A stretch of 64,000 bases of DNA. Origin: Linnemannia hyalina (lineage: Eukaryota; Mortierellomycota; Mortierellomycetes; Mortierellales; Mortierellaceae). The position numbers were made by a program, and so were the translations under genes. Location of the stretch: assembly GCA_019671135.1 (NCBI GenBank), contig JAHRHY010000011.1, positions 1,364,001 to 1,428,000 of the forward strand. Reading direction: 5' to 3'. The notes under the pieces were generated by a model, which had not been told where the DNA came from, made no database searches, and worked only from the letters and a program-made list of their open reading frames with translations. Positions 11,386 through 23,837 of the stretch are shown here, piece by piece (positions within the stretch are counted from its first letter, which is position 1; the number at the start of each line of letters is the position of its first letter).

Positions 11386-12837
11386 ATGACAGCGCCACCG
11401 CCGTCGTCAGGATCGATCGCCAATTCGGCACCCATGAGCATCCTCGCCTACTGTGCCTCAAGCATCCTCATGACAGTGACCAACAAGATGGTCCTCTCCC
11501 ACTTTGACTTTCGCATGAACTTCCTCCTCCTCAGCGTCCAGGTAACAAACAAAAGCGGGGTGCCACTGTCGTCTGTCCTCAGGCCAAGAACACAAACATG
11601 AGCAAGTTTTTACTAACTGTGTGTGTGTGTTTTTTTTTGTCGTTGAACCCCAATTAGACGACGGTGGCGATTGTATTACTAAAAGTGTTCAAGAATGCAG
11701 GATTGATATCGTTCAGGAGGGTCGACAGGACAGAGGCGAAAAAATGGTTTCCGATCTCATTGACCCTGGTCGCAATGGTCTACACAGGAAGCAAGAGTTT
11801 GCAGTACCTGAGCATCCCTCTCTATACCATCTTCAAGAATCTGACCATTATCCTTATTGCCTATGGGGAGGTGCTGTGGTTCGGGAGCAAGGTTACCCCT
11901 ATGATGCTGCTCAGCTTTGCATTCATGGTTGGTCCTGGAGAATAGAACAATAGGCACAGAGAATGATATCATTTTTTTTGTTGCAAGTTATAATAACTAA
12001 CTCCAATTACTGTTAATTTGCTTAGGTCCTCTCATCCGTGATAGCAGGATGGTCCGATCTAAAGTCATTTGCACCCTCGGATGGGATCGTCTTCAATATT
12101 GGATACTTCTGGATGGGACTCAATTGCTTTTCCTCTGCTGGATACGTTCTCTACATGCGCAAGCGGATCAAGTACTTCAACTTCAAGGATTTTGATACTG
12201 TCTACTACAACAACATCCTCAGTTTGCCCGTCATGCTCGTCCTCAGTCTGTTCCTGGAAGGTTGGACATCGGGAGAGTTTGAACGAACTTTGTAAGTTCG
12301 GCTTCGTTTTTGATTGAACCAACCATGCCTCACTGCTCACTCAATCGTGTGCATGACTCGACTCTCTCTGACGCCTTGTATTTTTATATCGCTAATAGCT
12401 CAGAGGATGTTCGACAGGCGCTTGTGGTGGCCATGGTGTTATCAGGAGTGTCATCGTTTTTGATTTCATATGGAAGTGCATGGTGTGTACGATGCACATC
12501 CTCAACAACCTACTCAATGATCGGAGCGCTCAACAAACTACCAGTAGCAGCCAGTGGAATCCTCTTCCTCGGAGACCCAGCAACCGCAGGAAACATCTTT
12601 GGAATTCTCTTTGGGTTCATTGCCGGTCTTTTATACAGCTACAGCAAGACGGCACAGGCACAGACCAATATGGCCCTTGCCAATGGATCGTCTCTCTCGA
12701 AGCCATTGTTACCCGAGACATCGGCTTCGAATCCGGGGGATGAGGCATTGGAACTGACCACGCCCGCAAGTTTGCCCAACAAATCGTCTGTGCCGCCACT
12801 ATATATTCCTAACCCAGACGGCAAGGTTGCAGATTGA
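11386..12837 (+). CDS. VRG4: GDP-mannose transporter (Vrg4 type nucleotide-sugar transporter)
   Basis: Golgi antiporter that imports GDP-mannose in exchange for GMP and so feeds mannan and glycan synthesis. Four exons, 11386-11541, 11658-11927, 12026-12291 and 12399-12837, give 376 residues. Signatures seen are [13 protein letters not shown] (about residues 111-123) and GALNK at 273-277, the nucleotide-sugar recognition motif of GDP-mannose transporters, followed by [14 protein letters not shown]. About ten hydrophobic segments are spread over the chain. The start MTAPPPSSG lies at the end of a CT/CA-rich leader. The donor of intron 2 is GTTGGT, weaker than its neighbours, but the phase joins correctly. 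The C-terminal tail after LLYSYSKT is hydrophilic and variable, as usual. Close relatives transport other sugars, but the GALNK motif favours GDP-mannose. Confidence 0.93.
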
Positions 12838-14506
12838 ATAGTCCGATCGTCCGTTTTTTTTTGTAGATAGATAAAGAATAATAACCGGTTCAAGGTGTGA
12901 TCCATATCCTGCAGTCCTCGTCTATGAATGATGTTTTCTATGTTGAAGGAAGCATAAAGGAATGTTTATTTTGTGCGCCACTGGAGTAAGGGAGGGTTAG
13001 GACTAGACTCCTCTCATCATTCTTGTTCGGACATGCGGATGTGCACTGAAAAAAACGACCCTTTGATAAAAAGGATGAGTGAGACACACCCTTTTTTTGC
13101 ATGCTCGTTGACACCACAGAAGTTTTATTTCGATTTGATCGATGGCTGTGCGTGCCATTGTCGTGACCACCCTCTAGGGATTACACCTTCAGAGTCTATC
13201 GATGCACCATTGAAAAGAAAGATCAACGTGTTGCCATGCAGTAAGACTGAGTTGTCCATGCGATGATTGGTCGATAACTGTTATTTTTTTTACCTTCGGG
13301 TCCCGTCACATCAACTGAAAGACACATTGACACCAGAATGGAGACCATGATTATTCCTACAACGAATTTTTCTTCCGCTCTCGTATGTCTGTTGTGCGTT
13401 ATCGTTGAGTGCTGGTATGTTGCTAGTCCAGTCTGGATGGGATTCCCGATAAGATAGATCCTTTCTATTTTTTTTCTTTGTCGCAGAAGGTGTCGCATAG
13501 CCTTAGTCAACCGGGTTGTGAGAGAGACACACTTTGTTTGTTTCTGTTTGTTGCATTTTGTGCTGGTTAGCATAAGAGGCGAAGAACAAAGAAGAAAAAA
13601 ATCCTAGATCGCAGTTCACCCTTGAGACTCCTCACTGTGCTGGACTTTATACATCATCCACCCTCTCATCGCGTCTATTCTAGTTGTCCTGATACTCGTC
13701 CTAATACCTTCTTTGCGTGCGTACCACCACTCCATTAAATGATGATTCAATTGTCTTTCTTTTATGGTCATTGAAGTACTCTCTTGAGTACTCTTTCCTC
13801 TCTTTTCTCCTCCTCTTTCCTCTCTTTCTCCTTCCCTTTGCGTTCGCATCGTCCCTTCTCCTTCTCTTTCTCCTCCTTTCCCCTTCCCGTTCGCAACGAA
13901 CAACGACACGCACACACAGCTTAATCATCCTTCCATTTTCATCTTGAATCTACATTAAATCCGCTTTCAATTGCGTTCACTTTTCTTTTGCTTCTCTCTT
14001 TCGTTCTTTGCGTCCTTCTTTCCGCAAGGCGGCCCATCCTCCTTCCCTTCCTTGCCCTCCTTATCCTTTCACAACACGTTTTTCAAGGAGAGAGCAGTAG
14101 TCACCCGCAAGGAAACGTTTCCTCCCGTCGACAAACAAACAGCACATACTTAGTGAGACCATCGACGTCCCCCCCCTCGCAGCTGTAGGTGACCCTCTCT
14201 CCGATACGTACCCAACATGCACCCTCCTCCTCGCCCTTGGTCACCCTTCCTGCCCTCCTCTCACCTAAATGCTTGATCTACAAACACACAAAGATACCTT
14301 CTCTCTTTCCATCCTTGCACCCTCAATTCTCTCTCTGCACCTTCTCTCGACCCGTCACTCGTCACTCCAAAGAGAAAACTAACAAAGAACGAACACAATC
14401 TTACGATCTGCCGCTAACAATTCTACGATTTACTGTGTGCAATGTTTTCACATAGTTTTCACATAGCCCGCATATTCGACGATCCCTCCCTTCACACCCT
14501 CCTTAA
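12838..14506. other. Intergenic region with pyrimidine-rich leader
   Basis: About 1.7 kb. The last 700 bp (about 13,760-14,500) are strongly C/T-rich on the plus strand, like the leaders of other genes here, and probably form the promoter and 5' UTR of the GT2 gene. No gene was seen. Confidence 0.55.
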
Positions 14507-16777
14507 ATGCCACCCCAACCCCCAGATGTGGAAGTAGTGCAAGGCGTGGATGGGAAAATGCCCACGAAAAATTCAAAGGATCCTGTGAACCTCACCACCG
14601 TGGACATCAAGGAAACTGGCCATCATGCTCGGTCACCTTCCTTCCCCGGCCATTCGCCCAATGAAATAGGACCCGGCACCTTCTCAGCGACCGGAGCAAC
14701 AGCACCCACCACCACCTCCATCTCCTCTTCACTCCTAGTCCCCGCTTCAACAACATCATCCGAGGTCGCAATGAGCTTTGGCCTAAAGTCGTCGCATGTC
14801 TCGATCTGGAAAAAGGGACTATGGATCGCATTCACGATGGGGATCTTCTTGTTGCCCTACATTGTCCTCAAGGCATGCTTCCACATCCAGGTCTCTGCGG
14901 GTGCCTGGCAGACGTCGGTCACGTACGGTATGCTGATGGCGCTTGACTTTATGGCGGTCATTAGTTTTTCGGCCCTTAACAGGCGCAAGGTCAACAACCG
15001 GGTCAAGAAGCGTGACCCACACTGGGTCGGAGTGTCGACGGGCATCCTTGCAGTGGGCTACCGTGAGGATCCTGTCCTACTGGAGGGCTGTCTGAAGAGT
15101 TTGAAGGCGGTACGGTACCAGCGTAACCAGCGGGTTATGTTGGTGGTTGATGGTAATGAGGCGCAGGACGAGTACATGGCTCAGATCTTTATAAAGGTCT
15201 TTGAGGATCAAGGGGCGGCCATCTTCCGACCCGACTTTTTGACCATGGATCGACAGGCAAGCGACAGGGACCGACAAGACTTGGTTCGTCAGGTTTCGTA
15301 CCACCCTGGCCCCGTCTGTGTGATGCAGCCCCACCGCGGAAAGCGGTCGGCTATGTATACTGGGTTTGCGGTCTTGCTCCAGCAGGGCATTGAATCTGTG
15401 GTGGTCACCGATTCTGACACGTACTTGGACCCCCACGTCTGCAGAGGTGAATTTTCTTTTCTACGCGTTTATATTTTTGTGAAGTGTACAATATCCAATG
15501 CTCAATGCCAATCTTGGTTGGTCCTGGGTAGGACAAATGCTAATACTCGTTGTTGACTTGTGCTGACTAACTTAAATGGTGATCCCGCCTCCCTTTCTCT
15601 ATAGAACTGGCGTTTGCATTGGCCGAGTCGCCTATTGTTGGAGCTGCCACCGGAGATGTCCGTATCTACAACACCGGCACCTGGGTCAGTTTCCTGTCCT
15701 CCCTCCGCTACTGGTTCGCCTTCAACCTCGAGCGTGGTGCACAATCGTACCACTCTGTCGTCAACTGTGTCTCGGGACCCCTCGGTATCTACCGCATGTC
15801 GATCGTCTCTGAAGTGATGGACAGCTGGGTAAGGCAATCGTTCCTGGGCGTCCTCTGCACCTATGGAGACGACCGCCACTTGACCAACCTGGTCCTTCGC
15901 GAAGGGTTCAAGGTCAAATTCTCGCACTATGCCATCTGTCACACCGACACGCCGATCCGATTCATTGCCTGGGTCACCCAACAGACACGCTGGTCCAAAT
16001 CGTTCTTCCGCGAGATCCCTATCCAACTCGGTTGCATACACCTTCACTCGCCCTGGATGACCTATGCGCTGTTGTACCAGCTGGTGTACCCCATGATGAT
16101 GATCTATAACCTGGTCAACTGTATTTATTTCGGTACTGGATCCCAAATCTCGTGGTGGTTGGTCTCGATCGTGTTTGTGGGCATGTTGAAAACGGCGTAT
16201 GCTGTTCGTGTCACAGGTGACAAGAAGTTCTTCTTTACGACCGTCTATGGGTTCCTGTATATGCTCGGCTACGTCCCTGCCAAGATCTTTGCCGCCCTCA
16301 CCCTCTATGACAACTCCTGGGGTACTAGGTACGTTCTTCGCCTTTCTTTGTGCGAACTGTGATATCCCAGTCTTGTTATTCGCGCCTCGCATTTGCTAAC
16401 CTCTTTTCTTTTGATTTCTCGATTACTCTAGCGCGCGTTTGATTCGTAACTTTACGCAGTTGCAGAACTACATCGCGCCAGTGACCTGGGGCTCGATTCT
16501 CTTCTTTGGTGTCTTCCACAATCCAAGCCGGTACACCCAACACGCACCCCTAGCCGAAGGTCAATCCCCTCCCATCTTCTCGGACGCGTTCGTGATCTAT
16601 TCGTTGTGCTTCTTTGGGTTGGCCTACCTGGTCGCCTTCTTCTGGTTCTTTGTTCGGACGGGTATCCTGACGCGCAACTTTAAACGCGATTATACTTACG
16701 AGGAGCTGTATGAGAGCACGGAGAGTTATGTGAATGTCGATGGTGGTAGACGCAAGGTCGCTCGGTTCGAGGTGTAA
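14507..16777 (+). CDS. Hyaluronan-synthase-like GT2 glycosyltransferase
   Basis: Processive membrane family 2 glycosyltransferase closest in motif content to class I hyaluronan synthases and to fungal Cps1-like enzymes. Exons 14507-15446, 15605-16328 and 16432-16777 give 669 residues. Order: a Ser/Thr-rich cytosolic tail (1-95); two membrane helices (about 100-125 and 130-155); the GT2 fold with DGN (UDP site) and TDSDTYLDP (DXD, about 303-305); GDVRIYN (330-336); CVSGPLGIYR (SGP at 370-372); GDDRHLTN (401-408, catalytic base region); and QQTRWSKSFFRE (439-450, the QXXRW acceptor and translocation motif). About four C-terminal helices follow. All catalytic motifs are intact. HAS proteins share the DSDT, SGPLG, GDDRHLTN and QQTRWSKS strings almost exactly. 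The product could be hyaluronan, a glucuronan or another beta-linked glycan. The family is firm and the product is not. Confidence 0.9.
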
Positions 16778-17846
16778 AAAAGACAGACAGCCAGACAACA
16801 ACTACATATTAAGGAATACCCTCCCTTTCTCTCTATGACACTTCCTTAACACGCCTATTCCAATAGAATATTATTCCTCCTTCTTAATCTTGACCTCGCG
16901 TTCTTTTTCCCCCTTTCCCTTGTCTTCACCCTCCTTGACGCCTCTTCCTCCCTCGCCGTTCTGCCCCTTACACCGACCGAAACCGTGTTCGTTTCCGTTT
17001 CCCTTTGTGACCCAATTTGTTTTTACTATTGTTTTTCTTCGTCGCCTTACTTATTCCTAGTCGCTTCTCTTTCAAAACATATAAATAATCAATCCTGCAC
17101 GAAACGCGCGCGTTGAGACGAAAACAAAAAAGGTGTGTCTCTCATGAAGGAAAAGGAAAAACGGGTTTCGGGGGCATTTGGGTACGCGAAGTGTTTTTTT
17201 CTTTGTGCGTCAGAAGTGAACTGAGAATGTGAGTAAAAAAAGGTCTTGTTTTTTCCAATGGTTTTATCGTAAGGTTTTGGTTTAGTTAGTTGTTTTCTGT
17301 CCGTTGGGAAGGGTCTACATAAAAAGGATGCGGCTTGAACGAGTATTGACAATTATGTTCATGCGTGTGAGGGATAGGATAGCAGTCGCTTCTTGGAAAG
17401 GAAGAGAATCAAGTTTTTGATATTTTTGTGTGTGTGAACCAAGGACGGTGAGTTGTGGAACGAAGACGGTGGCAGCGTGTAAGGTAGAGGAGGAGAATGA
17501 AGATGACTTCCTCAAAAGGAGTCCATTCTCCGTACTGGCTGTTGTATCATATCCCTTGCTCATTTTTTTTTCCTCACCGTCTGTTGCAATGGTGAGGATA
17601 AGGCTTATTGTTGTGTTTGTAACTTTGTATGCATGTGTGTGGGTGGGAAGGGACTTTCCTGATTTAGTGTCGTGCGAAATGCGACCAGCGAGAGACAATA
17701 AAAAGACCGCACTCGGGTTTTCACCTTTTCACTCTTTTCCTTCTTCCCATTACACATTATCGACTCACTCAGGACAACTCAGCACTCACGCCCAGGAATA
17801 CCAAGTCAACAACAACAACAAGTAACTCCAAACAAAACATCTAAAG
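16778..17846. other. Intergenic region GT2 to M24 peptidase
   Basis: About 1.1 kb. The first 300 bp are C/T-rich and probably the GT2 3' UTR. The end is the promoter and leader of the peptidase gene, closing in CAACAACAACAAC just before the start. No gene was seen. Confidence 0.55.
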
Positions 17847-19870
17847 ATGGCGGCAAACGTCAACAATGCCAGCAACGTGCCTTTACCCGACACACCCGAC
17901 CTGGAACGCCAACCCCTCCTCAACAGCAACCCCAGCGGAGCCTCACCCTACAACACCAACGGCCATGGATCCCACAGATCCCATATCCCTTCGACGTTGG
18001 GTATGGGAGGACGACGACGAAGTGATGCGGCAGAACATGCGCTAAGACGAGACAAGATCCGCAAATGCTGGCGGGTGGGGATGTTTGCGATCTTGTTTGC
18101 GATTTTGGGGTTCTTGTCCGTGTGTCTCTTTGAGTACTTCTTTAGGTAAGCCCTTTTTCTTTCTTTTTCTCTTTCTTCTTGTCGTTTTTGTTCTGTATTC
18201 TAGTTATAGAGGAGTGCGGTGTCTATGAGAGAAAGAACGCAGGTGCTGACCTATTGCTCCTTGTTTTACATCGATCATGGATCTATTAGACACATAGGTG
18301 GGTCACCCTACGCCCACTTGAAGGGATCGTGCGACCATGTGGCGCCGATTAGCCCGGTCGAGTTTGAGGAGCGTCAGACCAACCTGTCGAGGCTGCTTGT
18401 GGATCTCAAGGCGGGGGCGTATATTGCTGAGCCGGGTATCAATATGCAGTACTTTACCGATATCAAGTGGTCCCAATCTGAGAGACCCTTCTTACTTGTT
18501 GTCCAAGCCAAGAAGGACAAGACTGGCACTGGTGAGTGAAAAAGATTTGTCGTGGTGGCGTGACTGTTGGCGTGCATTGATTTGTGATGTAAGGCACTCA
18601 TTAGCACCGTGCAGTAGAACGGGGACAAAAGGAGCTAACGGTTGTATCTCTCTTTCTCTCTCTGTTGACGTCTTGATGATGGTGATGGATACCGACTACT
18701 ATAGTGCTGACAAAGACAACGATTGTCGCCCCCGCATTCGAGGCATCGAGGGCCAGACAAAAGTTCCTCCCTGGCACAAGCTATGCAATCAAGACCTGGG
18801 AGGAAGGTGCATCCGCCTACAAGGTCGTCCGCGAGATCATCGAGACCCCCTGGGCAGGTACCGAGCCTGTCGAAGGCGAGGAGGATGATGATGAAGAAGT
18901 CCGCCACAAGAAGCCCAAGGAGATTGAACACATCTACATTGACCCCGACATGCGCCAGTTTGTCGCCACAGGTCTCGCCAACGCCCTTGACAACTCTGAA
19001 CGCAAGGTCGAGATTGCCAACCACAACATCCAACTCCTCCGCATGCAGAAATCCGCCCACGAGATCGAAATCCTCCGCTGCGTCTCCCAGACCACCGTCA
19101 ATGTCATCCGTGCCGTCAAGGGCCAGATCCGTGTCGGTGTCCGTGAGTCTGAAGTACAGGCTATGATGACCCAAGCCTACAAGGAGTCTGGGTTGGGCTA
19201 TGAGGATGGTGGCAGTTTGGTCCTCTTTGGTAAAGATGCCGCCCTGCCCCATGGTAGCGGTAACGATACTAGACTGGAGAAGGGTATGATGGTCTTGATC
19301 GACAGTGGTGCTCGTCTGCACGGGTACCTTTCCGACATTACGCGCACCTTCTGGATCCGTCGTGGAAACTCCAAGGAGATGAACGAGGAGCTGGACAAGG
19401 TCTGGGAGACGGTCAAGAGTGCTCAGATTGCTGCCTTGGAGGCCGTCAAGCCTGGTGCTGCATGCAGTTCGATTGATAAGGCTGCTCGTGGGTATATTTC
19501 TGGGCAAGGGTATGGAGCCTGGTTTACACATCGATTGGGTCATGGGTTGGGCATGGAGGGACATGAAGAGCCTTATTTGAATATTGGAAACACTGATACT
19601 GCGCTCAAACCTGGTATGGTCTTTACCAACGAGCCTGGTATCTACATCGAAGGATCGTAAGTTTTTGCTTCTTTTACTGCTGTTATTGAAGTAAGGGTCA
19701 GGGTGAAGAATGCGGGCACAATGACATTGTTGCTAACTCGATCTAATGTATGTTTGTTTTGCTCTTGTTCATGTAGGCATGGTATTCGTTTGGAGGATGT
19801 AGTGTTGGTGACTGAGACTGGGTATGAGATCCTCAGCGGTAACCTTGCCACATCCCCGACTGAGCCTTGA
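17847..19870 (+). CDS. Membrane-anchored Xaa-Pro aminopeptidase (M24B)
   Basis: Metallopeptidase that removes N-terminal residues preceding proline. Four exons, 17847-18145, 18290-18531, 18705-19656 and 19777-19870, give 528 residues. The N-terminus (1-73) is hydrophilic and basic near the membrane, followed by one helix at about 74-98 (WRVGMFAILFAILGFLSVCL). This predicts a type II protein with a lumenal catalytic domain. The creatinase-like N-domain starts with HIGGSPYAHLKG and contains INMQYFTDIKWSQSERPFLL. All five metal ligands of the pita-bread domain are present: D380 (IDSGA), D391 (SDITRTF), H460 (HRLGHGLG), E490 (NEPGIY) and E504 (RLEDV). Residues 20-25, ERQPLL, match the acidic dileucine sorting signal [DE]xxxL[LI]. 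With the type II layout this suggests delivery to the vacuole, as for yeast vacuolar dipeptidyl aminopeptidase. Localisation is inference. Confidence 0.9.
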
Positions 19871-19911
19871 ACGAGCACACACCCCTTCGTGTTTTTCCTA
19901 CCTTCTGCTAT

Positions 19912-19930
19912 CGCTTCTTTTTTTGAAGCG
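19912..19930. other. Short hairpin downstream of M24 peptidase gene
   Basis: CGCTTC, seven T, GAAGCG: a perfect 6-bp inverted repeat about 40 nt after the stop codon and before the AATAAA. It may form a small 3' UTR stem-loop, or be chance. Confidence 0.3.
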
Positions 19931-19953
19931 GACAGTTGAGTTCAAGCAATGTA

Positions 19954-19959
19954 AATAAA
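19954..19959 (+). terminator. Poly(A) signal of M24 peptidase gene
   Basis: AATAAA 84 nt after the stop codon. Confidence 0.5.
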
Positions 19960-20400
19960 ACGAGCAAGGCGATAACAACCAGGAGCTTGGTATTGATCCG
20001 TACGGCTTTGTTTTACCCGTTGTTGAATTGCAGGTGTAAAGAGCTGGGGTTGTTTCGCGTAAAAGGGGGTGAAGGATACGACGATTTCATGGCTTGGGTG
20101 TTTATTGGCGAGATCTGTGTATGAGTGGTGCGTCTGCGTGTACGTGCAGCTGAGAGAAATCTCACGCAGGATTGATTTTTCTCGCAATTTCTTTTTTTTT
20201 CTTTCCTTTTCTTTTCTCCACACCTTTTTCCTTCCTTCCTCCCCGCTTCTGACAAACAACTCTCACACGCCCTTTCTCACTAGACCTCTCAACACCACCC
20301 CTCCGTTAGCATATACACACCACCTGTCTTTCGAATACAACACTAGGTCCTATCGCCACCTACAACTACGACGAATAGCTAAAGCGACATCTCCGCAATC

Positions 20401-22969
20401 ATGTACCGATTCGCCTCGCTCACAAAGAGTGGCTGGCTCGCCGCAACCCGCAACCCTGCTCTGGTAAGCACTCTACACTGCTAATACTTCTGGCGTCCTT
20501 TTCTTCACAACAATGAATCAGCAGACAGCCCTTTCTCATTTCTCGGCAGGAATCAGACCCATGGAAGCAAGTCTCAACCCTTGGAATCAGCAGAGATTCA
20601 TGTCGTGAACCTTGCTTGAACCTTTTATTTTCCATCTCCACTCTGGGCGCTGGACAAAGCAGCTTGCAAAAGAACAGCGGGGAGTCAAAGTGGCAGATAC
20701 TTGACAGTCAACGCGTTTTTGTTGCCTTATTCGCACTTGAAAGCACTCACTGCGTTATGTTTTTGTTGTATTTGCTCCTTGTTTTCCCTGTTTTCCCTGT
20801 GTTTACATTCACCCCATCCTTTGTGTCTTCCTTCCTCGCCCTTCCCTCTCCTATTCCCTGCCCCAGATACACCCATCCATTTGCGCCTCATGCGAAAGCA
20901 CTTTTTTTTTCCTTTTCGGGACTGCTTTTCCCTCCCTTCTCCCTCTGATACTATTCGCATTGTGTCAAGAACCAGCAACGGAACCAGTAACAACTTTTCT
21001 CTCTCACCCATCATCATCATCGTATCATACATCCAACGTAATGTAGCAACGGCGCGCATACTCTGCAGCCATCCAGGGTCCTGTCATCGGAATTGACTTA
21101 GGAACAACCAACTCCTGCGTCAGTGTCATGGAGGGCAAAGTCCCACGCGTCATCGAAAACGCAGAGGGTGCCCGCACAACCCCCTCCGTCGTCGCCTTCA
21201 CAAAGGAGGGTGAAATGGTCGTCGGCCAGGCCGCTAAGCGCCAGGCTGTCGTCAACCCCGAAAACACAATCTACGCAACCAAACGTCTCATCGGACGTAA
21301 GTTTTCGGACCCTGCAGTCCAGCACGACATCAAGACCGTCTCCTACAAGATTGTAAAGGCCGACAACGGTGATGCCTGGGTTGAGGCTCGTGGCAAGAGG
21401 TACTCCCCCTCCCAAATCAGTGCCTTTGTTCTCGGAAAGATGAAGGACACTGCCGATGGCTACCTTGGTAAAAAGGTCAAGCACGCCGTCATCACCGTCC
21501 CTGCCTACTTCAACGACGCCCAGCGACAGGCGACCAAGGATGCAGGAACTATTGCCGGTCTGGATGTCTTGCGTGTCATCAACGAACCCACAGCAGCTGC
21601 ATTGGCCTTTGGATTGGACAAGACCAAGGACAAGACTGTTGCTGTCTATGATCTCGGTGGAGGAACCTTTGATATCTCGATTCTGGAGATCCAAAACGGC
21701 GTGTTTGAGGTCAAGTCGACCAACGGAGATACTGCCTTGGGAGGTGAGGATTTCGATGCCCTCTTGGTCAAGTATGTCATGGACGAGTTCAAGAAGGATC
21801 AAGGTATCGATCTCTCGAACGACCGTATGGCCATCCAGCGTATCCGTGAGGGTGTCGAGAAGGCCAAGATTGAGCTGTCGAGTACTGTTCAGACCGATAT
21901 CAACCTTCCCTATATTACCGCCGATGCGACAGGACCCAAGCATATCAACTTCAAGCTGACGCGTTCCAAGTTGGAGGAGCTGGTCGCAGAGTTGATCCGT
22001 CGTACGGTCCCGCCATGTGAGAAGGCCATTAAGGATGCCGGTGTGTCGTTGGGGGATATTGACGATGTTGTGCTGGTCGGAGGCATGTCCCGTGTCCCCA
22101 AGGTTATTGAGACCGTCAAGCAGGTCTTTGGACGTGACCCCGGCAAGAGTGTCAACCCCGATGAGGCCGTTGCTATTGGTGCTGCTATCCAAGGAGGAGT
22201 TTTGGCTGGATCTGTCACGGATATCTTGCTGTTGGATGTGACCCCACTGTCGCTCGGAATTGAGACCCTCGGAGGAGTCTTTACTCGTCTTATCAACCGA
22301 AACACCACCATCCCCACTAAGAAATCTCAGGTCTTCTCGACGGCAGCCGACGGACAGACGCAGGTCCAGATCAAGGTGTTCCAGGGTGAGCGTGAGCTGG
22401 TCAGGGACAACAAGCTTCTGGGCGACTTTAACCTCCACGGCCTGCCACCAGCACCCAAGGGAGTTCCCCAGATCGAGGTCTCGTTCGATATTGATGCCGA
22501 CGGTATTGTCAATGTCGGAGCCAAGGACAAGGCGACCGGACGGGATCAGTCCATGTCGATTGTGGCCTCCTCGGGACTGTCCAAGGACGAGATTGAGAAT
22601 ATGATCCGGGACTCTGAGAAGTTTGCCGAGTCGGACCGCAAGAAGAAGGAGCAGATCGAGGCAACTAACCATGCCGAGTCTGTGATTTCCGAGACGGAGA
22701 AGAACATGGAGGAGTTCAAGGGTCAGCTGGATGCGTCCGAGGCCGACAAGATCAAGGAGCAGATCACCAAGCTGAAGGAGGTCTTGGCCAAGGGCGACAA
22801 CGTTGAGGCGGAGGAGATCAAGAAGGACGTGTCGGAATTGCAGCAAGGCAGCCTGAAGTTGTTTGAGATGGTTTACAAGAAGAACGCAGCCAGCGGTGGT
22901 AGTGGTGGAGATGGTGCTTCTGGATCGGATGGACCCACTGTCGACAACGAGCCACCCAAGAAGAACTAA
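20401..22969 (+). CDS. SSC1: Mitochondrial Hsp70 (Ssc1 / mortalin)
   Basis: Matrix Hsp70, the ATP-driven import motor and folding chaperone of mitochondria. Exons 20401-20463 and 21047-22969 give 661 residues, the normal length. The N-terminus is a basic, hydroxylated presequence ([18 protein letters not shown]). QRRAYSAA follows, where R24-A25-Y26|S27 fits an R-3 processing site. The nucleotide-binding domain begins [11 protein letters not shown] (36-46) and contains [23 protein letters not shown] and [10 protein letters not shown]. The substrate-binding domain and helical lid follow. The tail is Gly/Ser/Asp-rich and ends EPPKKN. DnaK-type [20 protein letters not shown] confirms the bacterial/mitochondrial branch rather than a cytosolic or ER Hsp70. 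The 583-nt intron separates the presequence from the mature protein. Strong codon bias matches high expression. Confidence 0.96.
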
Positions 22970-23630
22970 AGTCAGAGGAGGAGACACTTTTTCGTGCCTT
23001 TCTTTTATTCGTCCATGACATGTTCCGTGTCTTTCTTTTTTGCAGATTACAGTTTTATTTTGCATGTGTAGATAGTCCTTTTTTTGCGTGTGTTGTTGAA
23101 GAATGAAGTATGAATTCACATCGTATACCGTCTGCGCAACCTGCATGCGTTTTACACACACAAAGAAAAGTGGAGTGAACGATGATCATACGAATGTGGA
23201 AATTGGTGGCAACGTTTTTTTTGGTGAATGGCAGTCACAATAATGGCTACACAACTCAAGGACCAAGGTGCGACGAACTTGTGCTTCAGTTCTTGTCCTT
23301 GATGCTCTTGTCCTGGTCGTCATGACTTGTTCTATTAGTATGTCCTTGCGTCCAATTGAGATGGCAACTCAAGAACGAGATTGTTCCGCGATCCGACTCC
23401 CGACTTGATCGAATCGATATTTTCTTCTTTTCAGCTCACACGATCTCAGCCCCATCTGCTAACATATATCGTCCAACGGAGGTGGCGTCAAAAAAAAACA
23501 CGGTTCCTCTTGCGGTTGTTCAAAATGTTTGCTGCCGCTGGCAAACGAGTGTTTCTACTTTCCTACCCCCACCAGACAGGCGCCATTTCCCCTGTCCTTA
23601 CCTTAATCGTCGACAAGCATTGACGTGTTG

Positions 23631-23638
23631 TATATAAG
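23631..23638 (+). promoter_or_regulatory. TATA box of the small secreted protein gene
   Basis: TATATAAG about 200 bp upstream of the start codon at 23838, followed by a CT-rich leader. It is one of the clearest TATA boxes in the window, which fits a gene under conditional control. Confidence 0.6.
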
Positions 23639-23837
23639 AGTCATTTTCCCATCGATTTTTTCTTTTTTTTCTTACAACATTCATCACACAAAATCGCCAA
23701 AAAGGTATCAAGCTCAACATTTTCCTTCTCAATCTCTTTCGTAGTCCTCACTGCCACAGTAAGAACAAGTTTTTAACACCGATACCACCATCCTCTCTTC
23801 CCCGTCCAACTTCTCCTTCGATCCATAGAACAAAATA

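Noticed and set aside
15502..16392. 296-codon antisense frame opposite the GT2 gene
   Set aside because: Charged, domain-free translation that shadows exon 2 of the synthase, whose motifs are all on the plus strand.
21098..23161. 687-codon open frame on the minus strand opposite mitochondrial Hsp70
   Set aside because: It mirrors the codon bias of the Hsp70 exon. The translation is Leu/Val/Gly/Asp-rich with no domain, and the sense strand is unmistakably Ssc1.
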